From the NCBI GenBank assembly GCA_963721435.1, contig CAVRJC010000006.1, positions 620,001-684,000 of the forward strand: a stretch of 64,000 nucleotides of DNA, in the 5' to 3' direction. A program made the position numbers and the translations under genes. Below are positions 36,110-45,919 of this stretch, piece by piece (the stretch's first letter is position 1; every line of letters starts with the position of its first letter). The notes beneath the pieces are model-generated. The model searched no databases, was not told the DNA's origin, and saw only the letters and a list, made by a program, of their open reading frames with translations. The stretch is from CAVRJC01 sp963721435. GTDB lineage: Bacteria; Actinomycetota; Acidimicrobiia; IMCC26256; DASPTH01.

Positions 36110-37712
36110 GGTCGAAGGCGGCGCCCGCGCGTCGGCGAGCATCGTCGCGTGCTCCGAGCCACACGCGTTCGCCGACCTTGTAGCTGATGGCCTGGCCGGG
36201 GAGGCCCAGATAGCGGTCGACCTCGCTCGCCATGAAGTCCTCGGGGAACTTGCTGCGCTCGATCACGAACGGCAGCGCGAGCGCAGGCGTCCACGTCTCT
36301 CCCGGGTGGTACCGCTCGGTGGCCGGGATCGTGAGCTCGAGGTGCATGCCGATGTCGACGACCACGCGCACCGCGCGCATGGCCTGCGCGCGCAACATGC
36401 CGAGCTCGTATGCGGGGTCGTCCAGGTAGCCGAGCTCGCCCATCAGCCGCTCGGCGTAGAGCGCCCAGCCCTCGGCATGGCCGGAGGTTCCCGCGAGGGT
36501 CCGTTGGTACCGGCTCAGTGAGTCGGCGAGGTACCGCACCTGTGCGATCTGGAGGTGATGGCCGGGAACACCCTCGTGGTAGCAGATCGAGACCTCACCC
36601 CAGAGCGGGAAGCGCGTCTTGCCGAGGGTCGGGTACCACGTGCGGCCGGGTCGGCTGAAGTCCTCGGACGGGCCCGTGTAGTACATCGCCGCCGCGCCGC
36701 CGGGCGGAGCGATCATCGCCTCCACCCGCTGCACCGGTGCCGGGATGTCGAAGTGCACGCCGTTCAGCGCCGCGATGGTGGTGTCGAGGAGCTCTTGGTT
36801 CCAACGCCGGAATTCGTCGACGCCCTCGATGGCTCGCTTCGGATCGGTCTCGAGGTGCTCGATCACTTCGTCGACGGTCGCGCCGGGGATGATGCGCTCC
36901 GCGACCGATTGCATCGCGTGCTCGATGCGGTACAGCTCCTCCCAACCCCATGCGTAGGTCTCGTCGAGGTCGAGCTCGATGCCGTTGAAGTCACGCGCGT
37001 AGAGCGAGTAGCGATCGCGACCGACGGGGTCGTGCTCGGTCGCGTGCGGCAGGTACTCCTCCACGAGGTACCGCCCGAGCGACGCGTAGGCGCGCGTCGC
37101 GCGGTCGGCGACCTGCTCGAGGCGGTCGCGCAGGTGCGCGTTGTCGACGCCGCCCGCGTCGTACTCGTCGAGCAGCGTGAAGAAGAAGGGCCGGGTCGAC
37201 GCGTCGACGCCGCCCCACACGTCCGCTTGCTGCGCGCAGCCCGCGGCCTGGCGCTGCGCGGCGACGATGCCCTGCTGCACGCCCTCGGTGAACGCGGCCT
37301 CGAGGCTGGAGAGGCCCTGGGGCACGAGCGCCATCCGCTCCGCGATCGTCTCCCAATGCGCTTCGGTGTCGCGCGGCATGAGGTCGAACGCCATGCGCAC
37401 GTACTGCACCGCGCTCCCGAGCACGCGCAGGTCGCGCAGCCGCTCGCCGGCGTCGTGTTCCTCGAGTGCGAGCTCGAGTCGCTCGCGCATCACGTCGGCG
37501 GCGAGGCGGTCGGCGTCGCCGACGACGGGCGTGGCGTCGAGCGCCCGCAGGGTGGCCCGGTCGTGCTCGGCGCGTGCGTCGATCCCGTCCGGGGAGTAGT
37601 CGGTCATCTCGTGGTCGTGACCGGTGATGCCCTCGCCCGTCGCCGCGAGCGGATCGAGGGCGGCGAAGCGCTCGACGTAGGCGTCGGCGAGCTCGTAGAG
37701 GGCAGATGGCAT
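36030..37712 (-). CDS. DUF885 family protein (putative metallopeptidase-like)
   Basis: A 560-residue DUF885 protein. The zinc-site-like CYHEGVPGHHLQ (near residue 390) and TSGHAEGWALYAERL follow an N-terminal helical region, and the C terminus (ALALPFVIERSKFPEDF) fits the full family. DUF885 proteins resemble M3/M32-type peptidases and some hydrolyse peptides, but the substrate is unknown. ATG 37712 is fixed by GGAGGA about 7 bases upstream. The start is just before the CocE-type gene's stop at 37765 on the same strand, so the two may be an operon of exported and internal peptide hydrolases. Confidence 0.85.
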   Translation of the reverse strand: MPSALYELADAYVERFAALDPLAATGEGITGHDHEMTDYSPDGIDARAEHDRATLRALDATPVVGDADRLAADVMRERLELALEEHDAGERLRDLRVLGSAVQYVRMAFDLMPRDTEAHWETIAERMALVPQGLSSLEAAFTEGVQQGIVAAQRQAAGCAQQADVWGGVDASTRPFFFTLLDEYDAGGVDNAHLRDRLEQVADRATRAYASLGRYLVEEYLPHATEHDPVGRDRYSLYARDFNGIELDLDETYAWGWEELYRIEHAMQSVAERIIPGATVDEVIEHLETDPKRAIEGVDEFRRWNQELLDTTIAALNGVHFDIPAPVQRVEAMIAPPGGAAAMYYTGPSEDFSRPGRTWYPTLGKTRFPLWGEVSICYHEGVPGHHLQIAQVRYLADSLSRYQRTLAGTSGHAEGWALYAERLMGELGYLDDPAYELGMLRAQAMRAVRVVVDIGMHLELTIPATERYHPGETWTPALALPFVIERSKFPEDFMASEVDRYLGLPGQAISYKVGERVWLGARDDARRRAGAAFDLKTFHRVALDAGPMGLAQLERELARL

Positions 37713-37764
37713 CGAAGTTCCTCCGGGCGCGAGCGGCGGATCGGGGTGGGTGCGGGAGCTGGCG

Positions 37765-39999
37765 TCAGCCGGCACTGTACGGGCGGCACGGCTGCCCCCG
37801 CAGGCTGTCGCACGCGAACGCAGGCTCGGGGTGCGCGGCGCCGGGGATGACCGGCAGCACGACGTTCGACGCGTCGGACTTCGTGCGGACGATCTCCACC
37901 GTGGGTGGCGACTTGTAGCTCACCGTGGCGAACGCCCACGACGGCCGGTTGCCGCCGGGCGGTTGCACCACGATGCGTACCTGCGATCCGGCGGCGAACT
38001 CGTGGCCGAACGGGAACGTCGGCACGCGCACGAGCGTGACCTTGTTCTTCGGCAGCGGCTCGGCGTCCTTCTTGGCGTAGGTCTGCACCGGGAGGAGCGC
38101 GGTGGACTCGGCCGGGTCGAGCGTGCGCGCACTCGCACGGAGCCAGCCGCTCTGGACGTAGATCTCGTTGCCGTCAGGACGCACCTCGGACACTGTGACC
38201 TCGAGGTCGACGTCGGGCACGCTCGTGCGCAACCACAGGTCGACGCTGCCGGTGCCGAGCATCATCGTGTCGGCGGCGAGCGGCGCGCTGACGTACGAGA
38301 CGGCCTTGCCCTTGGGCACCGGTTTCCAGTCGAACGACGGCGAGCCGACGAACGAGGTGATCGCGCTCGCACCGCCTTGCTTGGTCGCGACGGTGCGCGG
38401 GAAAGCCGACGGGTCGTAGGTGAAGCTGTCGGCCGCGGTCGTGGCGGTGTCGGTCGGGCGTGCGGTCATGAGCTCGCCGTCGGCGCCGAGGTACCACGTG
38501 GTGGCCTGCGTCGTGGGCGGCGGCCACGACGGGAACGACAGCTCGAACGCGGGGATCGGCGTGCCCGGTGCTCCACCCGCGCCGACGCCGACGAGCACGC
38601 GCACCGGCAGCTCCTGCTGGTACGCGGCGAGCGCCGACGCGTAGTCGGGGTACGCGGTGAAGCGGTCGGGCGGCAGCTTCACGCCCGGCCCGTAGAACTG
38701 CGTCAGCAGGCCGTCGGCGAGCGCGCGCACGTCGCCCGGGATCGTCGGGATCCGCCGAGCGACGTAGAAATCCAGGAACTCGGCCCAGCGCCCGATGACC
38801 GCAGGGCCGAGTGCGTCGCTGTGCACGCCGTTCATGAGCGTGAACTTCACCGGGAGACCCGGCGCGAAGTCGTCGAGCATGTCGGCGAAGTGCGCGCCGG
38901 TCTCTTCGTCCTGCCACGAACCGGCCAGGAACGTCGGCACGTTGATCTTGTCGACGAACGTCGCCGGCGCGAGCGCATCGGTGCGCGGGCCGGTGTCGTA
39001 GCGCAGGCTGTCGATGTCGTCGAGCACGTTGGGTGACTGCAATCGCAGCGCCTGGTTCGCCTCGCACACCTTGTCGCCGTTGGCGATCCGGTTGGCAGCC
39101 CACTTCTGGCCGGCGGGCGCCGCGTCGGCGGAGCGATCCTTCGCCCAGCCGAGCGCGAAGCCGTCGTTCGGGATCCCACCCGGGTAGAGCGTCTGGTAGG
39201 TGTCGTCGATCACCGACAGCGGCGTGATCGCGGCGAGGTGCGGTGGACGGGTCTGCGCGACGAACAGCTGTGTGATGCCGGGGTAGGAGATCCCCACCAT
39301 GCCCACCTTGCCGTTGGCGACCCAGGGCTGCGCGGCGACCGCCTCGACCGCGTCGTAGCCGTCGAGTGACTGCAAGGTCTCGAAGTAGCGCCACGCGCCG
39401 CCCGAGCAGCCGGTGCCGCGCAGGTTCACGCCGACCGTCGCGTAGCCGAGAGCCTGCGCGATCGTGGACGCGGGCGCCTGGCCGGCGGGATTCGACGGGT
39501 CGTAGCCCGAGTACTCGATGACGGTGGGGTAGGGGCCCAGCGCGGCCGGGCCCGGCAGCTTCACGTTGATCGAGAGCAACGTGCCGTCGCGCGTCTTCAG
39601 GTAGCCGAAGCCGTCGTTGATCGTCTGCGACGAGTAGAAGGCCTGCGGTGGCGTGTCGGTCGGCGTCGTGACGACGATGCCGTCAGCGCTCGCGCTGCCG
39701 ACGCGGACGATGTAGCTCGTGCCCGGTTGCACGTCGCGGAACAGCGCGGCGCCCGCGGCGTCGGTCTTCGCCGTCGCGACCGTCTTGCCCGACGACGTGA
39801 GGAGCTTGGCGACGACGCCGCGCGGCGCGTTCGTGACCGCGACCTGCTCGACGCTGCCCTGCACCGCGAACCTGGGCGTGGTCGCGGCGTCGGCGGCGAC
39901 TGCAGTGATCCCGCAGGTCGCGAGTGTGAGCGCGACAACGGGGAGGACCCACTTGCCTTTCTGGGGGCGCCGGAACACCCCTCCAAGGGTACCGAGCAC
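37765..39999 (-). CDS. secreted CocE/NonD-type X-prolyl dipeptidyl-peptidase-like hydrolase
   Basis: A 744-residue exported enzyme. A signal peptide (about residues 15-40, VLPVVALTLATCGITAVAADA) and an N-terminal beta domain (40-105) precede an alpha/beta-hydrolase domain (105-440). The nucleophile is in GMVGISYPG, with NLRGTGCSGG nearby. A C-terminal galactose-binding-like jelly roll (about 500-740) contains GTGSVDLWLRTSVPDVDLEV. This is the S15/CocE family, which cleaves X-Pro dipeptides or esters. GTG 39999 starts the gene. Divergent from the SDR, with 23 bp between starts. Confidence 0.87.
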   Translation of the reverse strand: MLGTLGGVFRRPQKGKWVLPVVALTLATCGITAVAADAATTPRFAVQGSVEQVAVTNAPRGVVAKLLTSSGKTVATAKTDAAGAALFRDVQPGTSYIVRVGSASADGIVVTTPTDTPPQAFYSSQTINDGFGYLKTRDGTLLSINVKLPGPAALGPYPTVIEYSGYDPSNPAGQAPASTIAQALGYATVGVNLRGTGCSGGAWRYFETLQSLDGYDAVEAVAAQPWVANGKVGMVGISYPGITQLFVAQTRPPHLAAITPLSVIDDTYQTLYPGGIPNDGFALGWAKDRSADAAPAGQKWAANRIANGDKVCEANQALRLQSPNVLDDIDSLRYDTGPRTDALAPATFVDKINVPTFLAGSWQDEETGAHFADMLDDFAPGLPVKFTLMNGVHSDALGPAVIGRWAEFLDFYVARRIPTIPGDVRALADGLLTQFYGPGVKLPPDRFTAYPDYASALAAYQQELPVRVLVGVGAGGAPGTPIPAFELSFPSWPPPTTQATTWYLGADGELMTARPTDTATTAADSFTYDPSAFPRTVATKQGGASAITSFVGSPSFDWKPVPKGKAVSYVSAPLAADTMMLGTGSVDLWLRTSVPDVDLEVTVSEVRPDGNEIYVQSGWLRASARTLDPAESTALLPVQTYAKKDAEPLPKNKVTLVRVPTFPFGHEFAAGSQVRIVVQPPGGNRPSWAFATVSYKSPPTVEIVRTKSDASNVVLPVIPGAAHPEPAFACDSLRGQPCRPYSAG

Positions 40000-40022
40000 T
40001 CTCGGCGTGGCACGATCAGGGC

Positions 40023-40886
40023 ATGACCGACGTCAAGGGGTGTCACGCGATCGTGACCGGTGGCTCCAGCGGGATCGGGCTTGCGGTCGCGGGGCTGATT
40101 GCCACGAAGGGGGCAAAGGTCTCGTTGATCGCCCGTGACGACGCGAAGCTCACGACGGCAGCCGCGCAGATCCACGACGCGACCCCGATGGCCGCGGTGG
40201 CGACGGCGGCCGCCGACGTGACCGACCCCGCCGCGCTGGGTGACGCGCTCACCGCGGTGGCCGAGACCCAGGGGCCGTGCGACGTGCTCGTGGCGTGCGC
40301 GGGATCGGCCCATCCCGGATACTTCGCGCAGCTCGACGACGCAGTGTTCCGGGAGCAGATGGAGGTCGACTACTTCGGCACCCTGCACGCGGTGCGGGCC
40401 GTGGTCCCGTCGATGATGGCGCGTGGTCGCGGGCACCTCGTCCTCGTCTCCTCGACCGCGGGCCTGATCGGGGTCTTCGGGTACTCGGCGTACGCGCCGG
40501 CCAAGTTCGCCGTGCGCGGCCTCGCGGAGACGCTGCGCCCCGAGCTCGCACCCCACGGCGTCGTCGTGGCGTGCGCGTACCCGCCCGACACGCGCACGCC
40601 CGGCCTCGACCGCGAGAACGAGCTCAAGCCGCCCGAGACGGTCAAGATCTCCGCCGCGATCAAGCCCCGCGACGCGGCGCCGGTCGCGAAGGCGATCGTG
40701 CGCGGCATCGAGCACGACCAACTCGTCATCACCGCCGACGTGCAGACCGCGGTGCTGGCACGAGCGGCCGGGCTGTTGAACCCGTATGTGCGCCGTTCCA
40801 TGGATCGAACAATTCGCCGCGTGCGCGGTACCGTCGATTTTCAGGCCAAGAGTCGGGCCCCAGTCGAGGCCCAGGAGGACGAGTGA
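40023..40886 (+). CDS. SDR, 3-ketodihydrosphingosine reductase-like
   Basis: A 287-residue short-chain dehydrogenase. Features are TGGSSGIG (residue 13), the NADPH-favouring LIARDD after strand 2, VSSTAG with the catalytic Ser and YAPAKFA with the catalytic Tyr/Lys. A C-terminal membrane-proximal segment (LLNPYVRRSMDRTIRRVRG) resembles the KDSR branch of SDRs. The substrate is probably a lipid-like ketone, by homology only. It is coupled to fumC by a GTGA overlap. Confidence 0.86.
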   Translation: MTDVKGCHAIVTGGSSGIGLAVAGLIATKGAKVSLIARDDAKLTTAAAQIHDATPMAAVATAAADVTDPAALGDALTAVAETQGPCDVLVACAGSAHPGYFAQLDDAVFREQMEVDYFGTLHAVRAVVPSMMARGRGHLVLVSSTAGLIGVFGYSAYAPAKFAVRGLAETLRPELAPHGVVVACAYPPDTRTPGLDRENELKPPETVKISAAIKPRDAAPVAKAIVRGIEHDQLVITADVQTAVLARAAGLLNPYVRRSMDRTIRRVRGTVDFQAKSRAPVEAQEDE

Positions 40887-42316
40887 GCGAAGTGACCGGC
40901 GCGACGCGCAGCGAGAGCGACAGCATGGGGGCGATCGACGTCCCCGCCGACCACTACTGGGGTGCGCAGACCCAGCGCTCGCTGCACCACTTCGACATCG
41001 GCGACGACCAGATGCCCGACGCGGTCATCCGCGCGATGGCGATCCTGAAGAAGGCCGCCGCGCTGGTGAACGAGGAGCTCGGGAAGCTGCCGGCGGAGAA
41101 GGCGAGTGTGATCGTCGCTGCCGCCGACGAGGTGATCGCGGGCAAGCACCCGACCGAGTTCCCTCTCTCGGTGTGGCAGACCGGCAGCGGCACGCAGACC
41201 AACATGAACGTCAACGAGGTCATCTCCAACCGCGCGATCGAGCTCGCGGGCGGGGAGCGCGGCTCCAAGAAGCCGGTGCACCCGAACGACGACGTGAACA
41301 TGTCGCAGTCGTCCAACGACACGTTCCCCACCGCCATGCACATCGCGGCGGCCGACGAGCTCGTGCACACGCTCGTGCCGGCGGTGACGCGCCTGCGCGA
41401 CGCGCTCGCGGCGAAGGCGGAGCAGTTCGGCGACATCGTGAAGATCGGCCGCACCCACCTGCAGGACGCAGTGCCGCTCACCCTCGGCCAGGAGTTCGGC
41501 GGGTACGTCGCGCAGCTCGACGCCGACCTCGTGCGCATCGAGCAGGTGCTCCCCGGGCTCTACGAGCTCGCGATCGGCGGCACCGCGGTCGGCACCGGGC
41601 TCAACACGCACCCGGAGTTCGCCGACCGCACCGCCAAGCGGATCGCCGAGCTCACCGGTCTGCCGTTCGACGACGCGCCCAACAAGTTCGCCGCGCTCGC
41701 CGCGCACGACGCGCTCGTGTTCGCGAGCGGAGGGTTGAAGACGCTGGCGGTGTCGTTGATGAAGATCGCCAACGACATCCGTTGGCTCGCATCGGGGCCG
41801 CGCGCCGGACTCGGTGAGCTGATCCTCCCCGAGAACGAGCCCGGGTCGTCGATCATGCCGGGCAAGGTGAACCCCACGCAGAGCGAAGCCATGACGATGG
41901 TGTGCGTGCAGGTGCTCGGCAACGACGCCACCATCGGGATCGCCGGCTCGCAGGGCAACTTCGAGCTCAACGTGTTCAAGCCGGTGATGATCTTCAACTT
42001 CCTGCACTCCGTCGACCTGCTCGCGGGCGCATGCGACTCGTTCCGTGAGTTTGCGATCGAGGGCGTCGAAGCGAACGAGGAGCAGATCCAGTCCTACGTC
42101 GACGAGTCGCTGATGGTCGTGACCGCGCTCAACCCGCACATCGGGTACGACAACGCCGCCGCCATCGCCAAGCACGCGCACCAGCACAAGACGCGGCTCC
42201 GGGATGCCGCGGTCGAGCTCGGCCACCTCACGGCGGAGGAGTTCGACCGCCTGGTGCGTCCCGAGAAGATGACCCATCCGGACGAGCCCGAACGGACGAG
42301 TCGCCCAGACGAATAG
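40883..42316 (+). CDS. fumC: class II fumarate hydratase
   Basis: A 477-residue enzyme converting fumarate to malate in the TCA cycle. All superfamily landmarks are present: WQTGSGTQTNMNVNEV, PNDDVNMSQSSNDTFPTAMH, GRTHLQDAVPLTLGQE (catalytic His), GTAVGTGLN and the signature GSSIMPGKVNPTQSE. The length and active site match oxygen-stable, non-iron class II fumarases. GTG 40883 is preceded by AGGAGG and overlaps the SDR stop. Confidence 0.96.
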   Translation: MSEVTGATRSESDSMGAIDVPADHYWGAQTQRSLHHFDIGDDQMPDAVIRAMAILKKAAALVNEELGKLPAEKASVIVAAADEVIAGKHPTEFPLSVWQTGSGTQTNMNVNEVISNRAIELAGGERGSKKPVHPNDDVNMSQSSNDTFPTAMHIAAADELVHTLVPAVTRLRDALAAKAEQFGDIVKIGRTHLQDAVPLTLGQEFGGYVAQLDADLVRIEQVLPGLYELAIGGTAVGTGLNTHPEFADRTAKRIAELTGLPFDDAPNKFAALAAHDALVFASGGLKTLAVSLMKIANDIRWLASGPRAGLGELILPENEPGSSIMPGKVNPTQSEAMTMVCVQVLGNDATIGIAGSQGNFELNVFKPVMIFNFLHSVDLLAGACDSFREFAIEGVEANEEQIQSYVDESLMVVTALNPHIGYDNAAAIAKHAHQHKTRLRDAAVELGHLTAEEFDRLVRPEKMTHPDEPERTSRPDE

Positions 42317-42347
42317 GCTGCGGCCAACCACACGAGGGAGACCATCC

Positions 42348-42836
42348 ATGTCGATCTATGACGCCGAGATCAGCACGCTCGAGGGTGAGCAGGCGAGCCT
42401 GGCCGACTACGAGGGCAAGGCGCTGCTCCTCGTGAACGTCGCCTCGAAATGCGGGCTCACGCCCCAGTACGAAGGCCTCGGGAAGCTGCACGAGCAGTAC
42501 GCCGACCGCGGGTTCGAGGTGCTCGGCTTCCCGTGCAACCAGTTCGGCGGACAGGAGCCGGGGACCGCGGAGGAGATCCGCGAGTTCTGCGACACCAACT
42601 ACCACGTCGCGTTCCCGCTGTTCGAGAAGGTCGACGTGAACGGCCAGCACGCGCACCCGATCTACCAGGAGCTCACCCAGGCGGCCGACGCCGACGGCGA
42701 GGCCGGTGACGTGAAGTGGAACTTCGAGAAGTTCCTGGTGTCGCCCGACGGCAAGGTCGTGGCCCGCTTCCGCCCGCCCGTGAGCCCCGAGGACCCGCTG
42801 CTGATCGAGGCGATCGAGGCGAACCTCCCCGCCTGA
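42348..42836 (+). CDS. glutathione peroxidase-family thiol peroxidase (Cys type)
   Basis: A 162-residue thioredoxin-fold peroxidase. The active site NVASKCGLTPQY has Cys in place of selenocysteine. FPCNQFGGQEPG and WNFEKFLVSPDG complete the catalytic Cys/Gln/Trp set. Cys-type members usually use thioredoxin or another thiol rather than glutathione to reduce peroxides. It starts 31 bases after fumC and a good GGGAGA lies upstream. A large hairpin follows the gene. Confidence 0.92.
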   Translation: MSIYDAEISTLEGEQASLADYEGKALLLVNVASKCGLTPQYEGLGKLHEQYADRGFEVLGFPCNQFGGQEPGTAEEIREFCDTNYHVAFPLFEKVDVNGQHAHPIYQELTQAADADGEAGDVKWNFEKFLVSPDGKVVARFRPPVSPEDPLLIEAIEANLPA

Positions 42837-42850
42837 CCCTCACCCCTCAC

Positions 42851-42901
42851 GTTTTGGCGTCGGTACGGGTTACCTCTGGCGGCCTGTACCGACGCCAAAA
42901 C
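42851..42901. terminator. 16-bp stem-loop between the peroxidase and lon
   Basis: A perfect 16-bp inverted repeat, GTTTTGGCGTCGGTAC (42851-42866) and GTACCGACGCCAAAAC (42886-42901), with a 19-nt loop. A second flanking pair, CTCACC (42839-42844) and GGTGAG (42907-42912), extends it. It starts 14 bases after the peroxidase stop and ends about 95 bases before lon. Terminator is the simplest reading; the unusual length also allows a leader structure for lon or a small repeat element. Confidence 0.6.
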
Positions 42902-42996
42902 CGAAAGGTGAGCGTCTCTGTCGGGAATGGACGGGGGGTGTTGGTCGTTTGGATGCCTCGTAATGGTGTAATCATCACCGGAACGAGGACCTACAG

Positions 42997-45394
42997 ATGA
43001 GTGAGATCAACACCCCTGAAGCAGAAGCATCCGTGGCGCTGCCGTTGCTGCCCCTGAGCTCGGGCGTGGTGTTGCCCCAGATGTTCGTGACCCTGGCACT
43101 CGAGTCGCCGGAGGCGCGTGATGCTGCCGCGGCGGCGCGGGTGGAGGCCGCCGACGGCCGGGTGCTGCTCGTGCCCAAGGTGGGCTCGGGGTACGCGACC
43201 GTCGGGACCATCGCCCGGGTCGAGAACCACGGCGAGCTGCCGAGTGGGCAGCCGGCGCTGGTGCTCCGCGGGCTGGCGCGGGCCAAGGTGGGCGCGGTCG
43301 TCGCCAACGACGAGCCGGGCCTCTGGGTCACCGCCGAGCTGGTGAGCGACCGGGCCGAGGTGACCGGTCGGGTCATGGACCTGATGCGGGAGTACCGCGC
43401 CGTCGTGCGCGGGATCGCGCGAGAAGCTCGGTTCGCCGCGCTTCGCCGACGCGCTCCAGGGCGTCGACGACCCCGGCGCGCTCGCCGACACCGCCGGTTG
43501 GTCACCCGACCTGACGGTGGAGCAGAAGGTGGAGCTGTTGGAGACGCTCGACCCCGAGGCGCGCCTGACGCGTGCGCTGGAGTGGGCGCGCGACGCGCTG
43601 GCCGAGCTCGATCTCGCGGAGCAGATCCGCAGCCGGGTGTCGGAAGACGTCGACAAGACGCAGCGCGAGTTCATGCTTCGCCGCCAGCTCGACGCGATCC
43701 GCACCGAGCTCGGTGAAGGTGGCGGCGAGGGCTCCGACGACTACCGCGCAAAGCTGGCGGCCGGGAACTTCCCGGACGACGTGCGCGCGGCGATCGAGCG
43801 TGAAGTCGAGAAGCTCGAGCGTACGAGTGAGCAGAGCCCCGAGCACGGGTGGATCCGGACGTGGCTCGACACCGTGTTCGAGCTCCCGTGGGGTGAGCGG
43901 TCGGAGGAGCGCATCGACGTGGTCGAAGCGCGCGAGATCCTCGACGCCGACCACACCGGGCTCGACGACGTGAAGGACCGCATCGTCGAGTACCTCGCGG
44001 TGCGCAAGCTCCGCGCCGAGCGCGGCATGACCGACGGCGACAGTGCCGATCACGGGCCAGGCCGTCGACGCGGCGCGGGCGCGATCCTGGCGCTGGTGGG
44101 CCCTCCGGGCGTCGGCAAGACGTCGCTCGGTGAGTCCGTGGCGCGCGCGCTGGGGCGCAGGTTCGTGCGCGTCGCCCTCGGCGGTGTGCACGATGAAGCG
44201 GAGCTGCGCGGGCACCGGCGTACCTACGTGGGCTCACGGCCCGGTCGTATCGTGCGCGCGCTCACCGACGCGGGCACCATGAACCCCGTCATCGTCCTCG
44301 ACGAGGTCGACAAGCTCGGGGCCGACTGGCGGGGCGACCCGTCCTCGGCGCTGCTCGAGGTGCTCGACCCCGCGCAGAACCACACGTTCCGTGACCACTA
44401 CCTCGAGGTCGATCTCGACCTGTCCGACGTGCTGTTCCTGGCCACGGCGAACGTGCTCGAGACCATCCCCGGCCCGCTCCTGGACCGCCTCGAGGTCATC
44501 CGCCTCGACGGGTACACCGAGGACGAGAAGGTGGAGATCGCGCGCGATCACCTGCTGGCTCGCCAGCTGGAGCGCAACGGGCTCACCGCCGCCGACGTGT
44601 CGGTCAGCGACGACGCGCTGCGGCGCATCGTGGTCGACTACACGCGGGAAGCGGGCGTGCGGCAGCTCGAGCGCGAGCTCGGGAAGCTGTTGCGCAAGAC
44701 CGCGGCGCGGATCGCGTCGGAGACGGCGAGGCGTCCTGCCTCTCTCGGCCCAGTGGCGATCGACGCCGACGACGTCGTGCTTGCGCTCGGACGCGCCAAG
44801 TTCTACGCGGAGGTCGCGGACCGCACATCGGTGCCGGGCGTGGCCACCGGCCTCGCGGTCACCGGTACCGGTGGCGACGTGCTCTTCATCGAAGCCACCG
44901 CGATGGACGGCGATGCCGGGCTCACGCTCACCGGCCAGTTGGGTGACGTGATGAAGGAGTCGGCGCAGATCGCGCTGTCGTACGTGCAGTCGCACGCCGA
45001 CGCGCTCGGTGTCGATCCGGCGTCGACTCGCCGGCGCGTGCACCTCCACGTGCCCGCGGGCGCGATCCCGAAGGACGGCCCCTCGGCCGGCGTCACCATG
45101 ACGACCGCGCTGGTCAGCCTGCTGACGGGACGCCCGGTTCGCTCCGGCGTCGGGATGACGGGCGAGGTCACGCTCCAGGGAAAGGTCCTGCCCATCGGCG
45201 GGGTGAAGCAGAAGGTGCTGGCTGCGCAACGCGCGGGCCTCGACACCGTGATCCTGCCCGCCCGCAACGGGCCCGACCTCGACGACGTGCCCGAGGCGGT
45301 GCGCGAGGTCATGACCTTCCACCTCGCCGACGACGTCACCCAGGTGCTCGGGTGGGCGCTCGACGACGTGCACCAGGACGCAGTTGCGGCCTGA
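42997..45394 (+). CDS. lon: ATP-dependent Lon protease (frame break)
   Basis: A ~799-residue AAA+ protease. The N-terminal LON substrate domain (LPLLPLSSGVVLPQMFVTLAL) is followed by a helical linker, Walker A GPPGVGKTSLGES, Walker B VIVLDEVDKLG and a C-terminal protease domain. The catalytic Ser lies in KDGPSAGVTM and Lys in PIGGVKQKVLAAQ. Lon degrades misfolded and regulatory proteins. A break at about 43430 separates VVRGIA from the frame reading EKLGSPRFADALQG; restoring a CG pair joins them. It has its own leader after the stem-loop at 42851. Confidence 0.92.
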
Positions 45395-45417
45395 CGCCCG
45401 AGGCCCCTTCCGCGGGG

Positions 45418-45458
45418 TATTGCTGATCGGGCCTCACAATGAGGTTCGGTCAGCAATA
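45418..45458. promoter_or_regulatory. 41-bp nested dyad upstream of marR
   Basis: Outer arms TATTGCTGA (45418-45426) and TCAGCAATA (45450-45458) and inner arms CCTCA (45432-45436) and TGAGG (45440-45444) are symmetric about the same centre, separated by 5-bp spacers. It ends 11 bases before the MarR ATG, so autoregulation by MarR is the obvious reading. It could also act as a terminator for lon, whose stop is 24 bases upstream. Confidence 0.65.
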
Positions 45459-45469
45459 ACCTCGGGCCC

Positions 45470-45919
45470 ATGGACGACACCCTGGCCCGGCTCACCGAGC
45501 TCGTCACCCGCGCGTCGTGGCGGGTGCGCCGCGGCACCGCGAAAGAGCTCGAGCCGATCGGCATCACCTACGCGCAGGCGCGGGTGCTGCGGATCGTCGC
45601 GAGCGCGCCGGAGCCGTTGCGCATGGCCGACCTCGCCGACCAGCTCGACGTCGTGCCGCGTTCGGCGACGTCGATGATCGACGCGCTCGAGTCGGTGGGG
45701 CTCGTCGAGCGGCAACCCGACACGTCGGATCGTCGCTCGATCCGCCTCACGGTCACGGGTGCGGGGCGTGAGCTCATGAACCGCATGCAGGCGCTGCGGG
45801 TCGCGCAGGGTGAAGAGCTGTTCGGCAGGCTCACTGCAGCCGAGCAACGGGAGATGACGCGCATGTTGGAACGGCTGCTCGACGAAGTGCCCAAGGAACA
45901 CGGACACGTGCCGCGATGA
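45470..45919 (+). CDS. MarR-family transcriptional regulator
   Basis: A 149-residue winged-helix regulator. The recognition region is PLRMADLADQLDVVPRSATSMIDALE and the wing VGLVERQPDTSDRRSIRLTVT, with dimerisation helices at both ends. MarR proteins usually sense small phenolic or oxidising ligands and repress efflux genes. The downstream ABC exporter starts inside its stop (ATGA). A 41-bp symmetric operator-like dyad lies just upstream. Confidence 0.93.
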   Translation: MDDTLARLTELVTRASWRVRRGTAKELEPIGITYAQARVLRIVASAPEPLRMADLADQLDVVPRSATSMIDALESVGLVERQPDTSDRRSIRLTVTGAGRELMNRMQALRVAQGEELFGRLTAAEQREMTRMLERLLDEVPKEHGHVPR

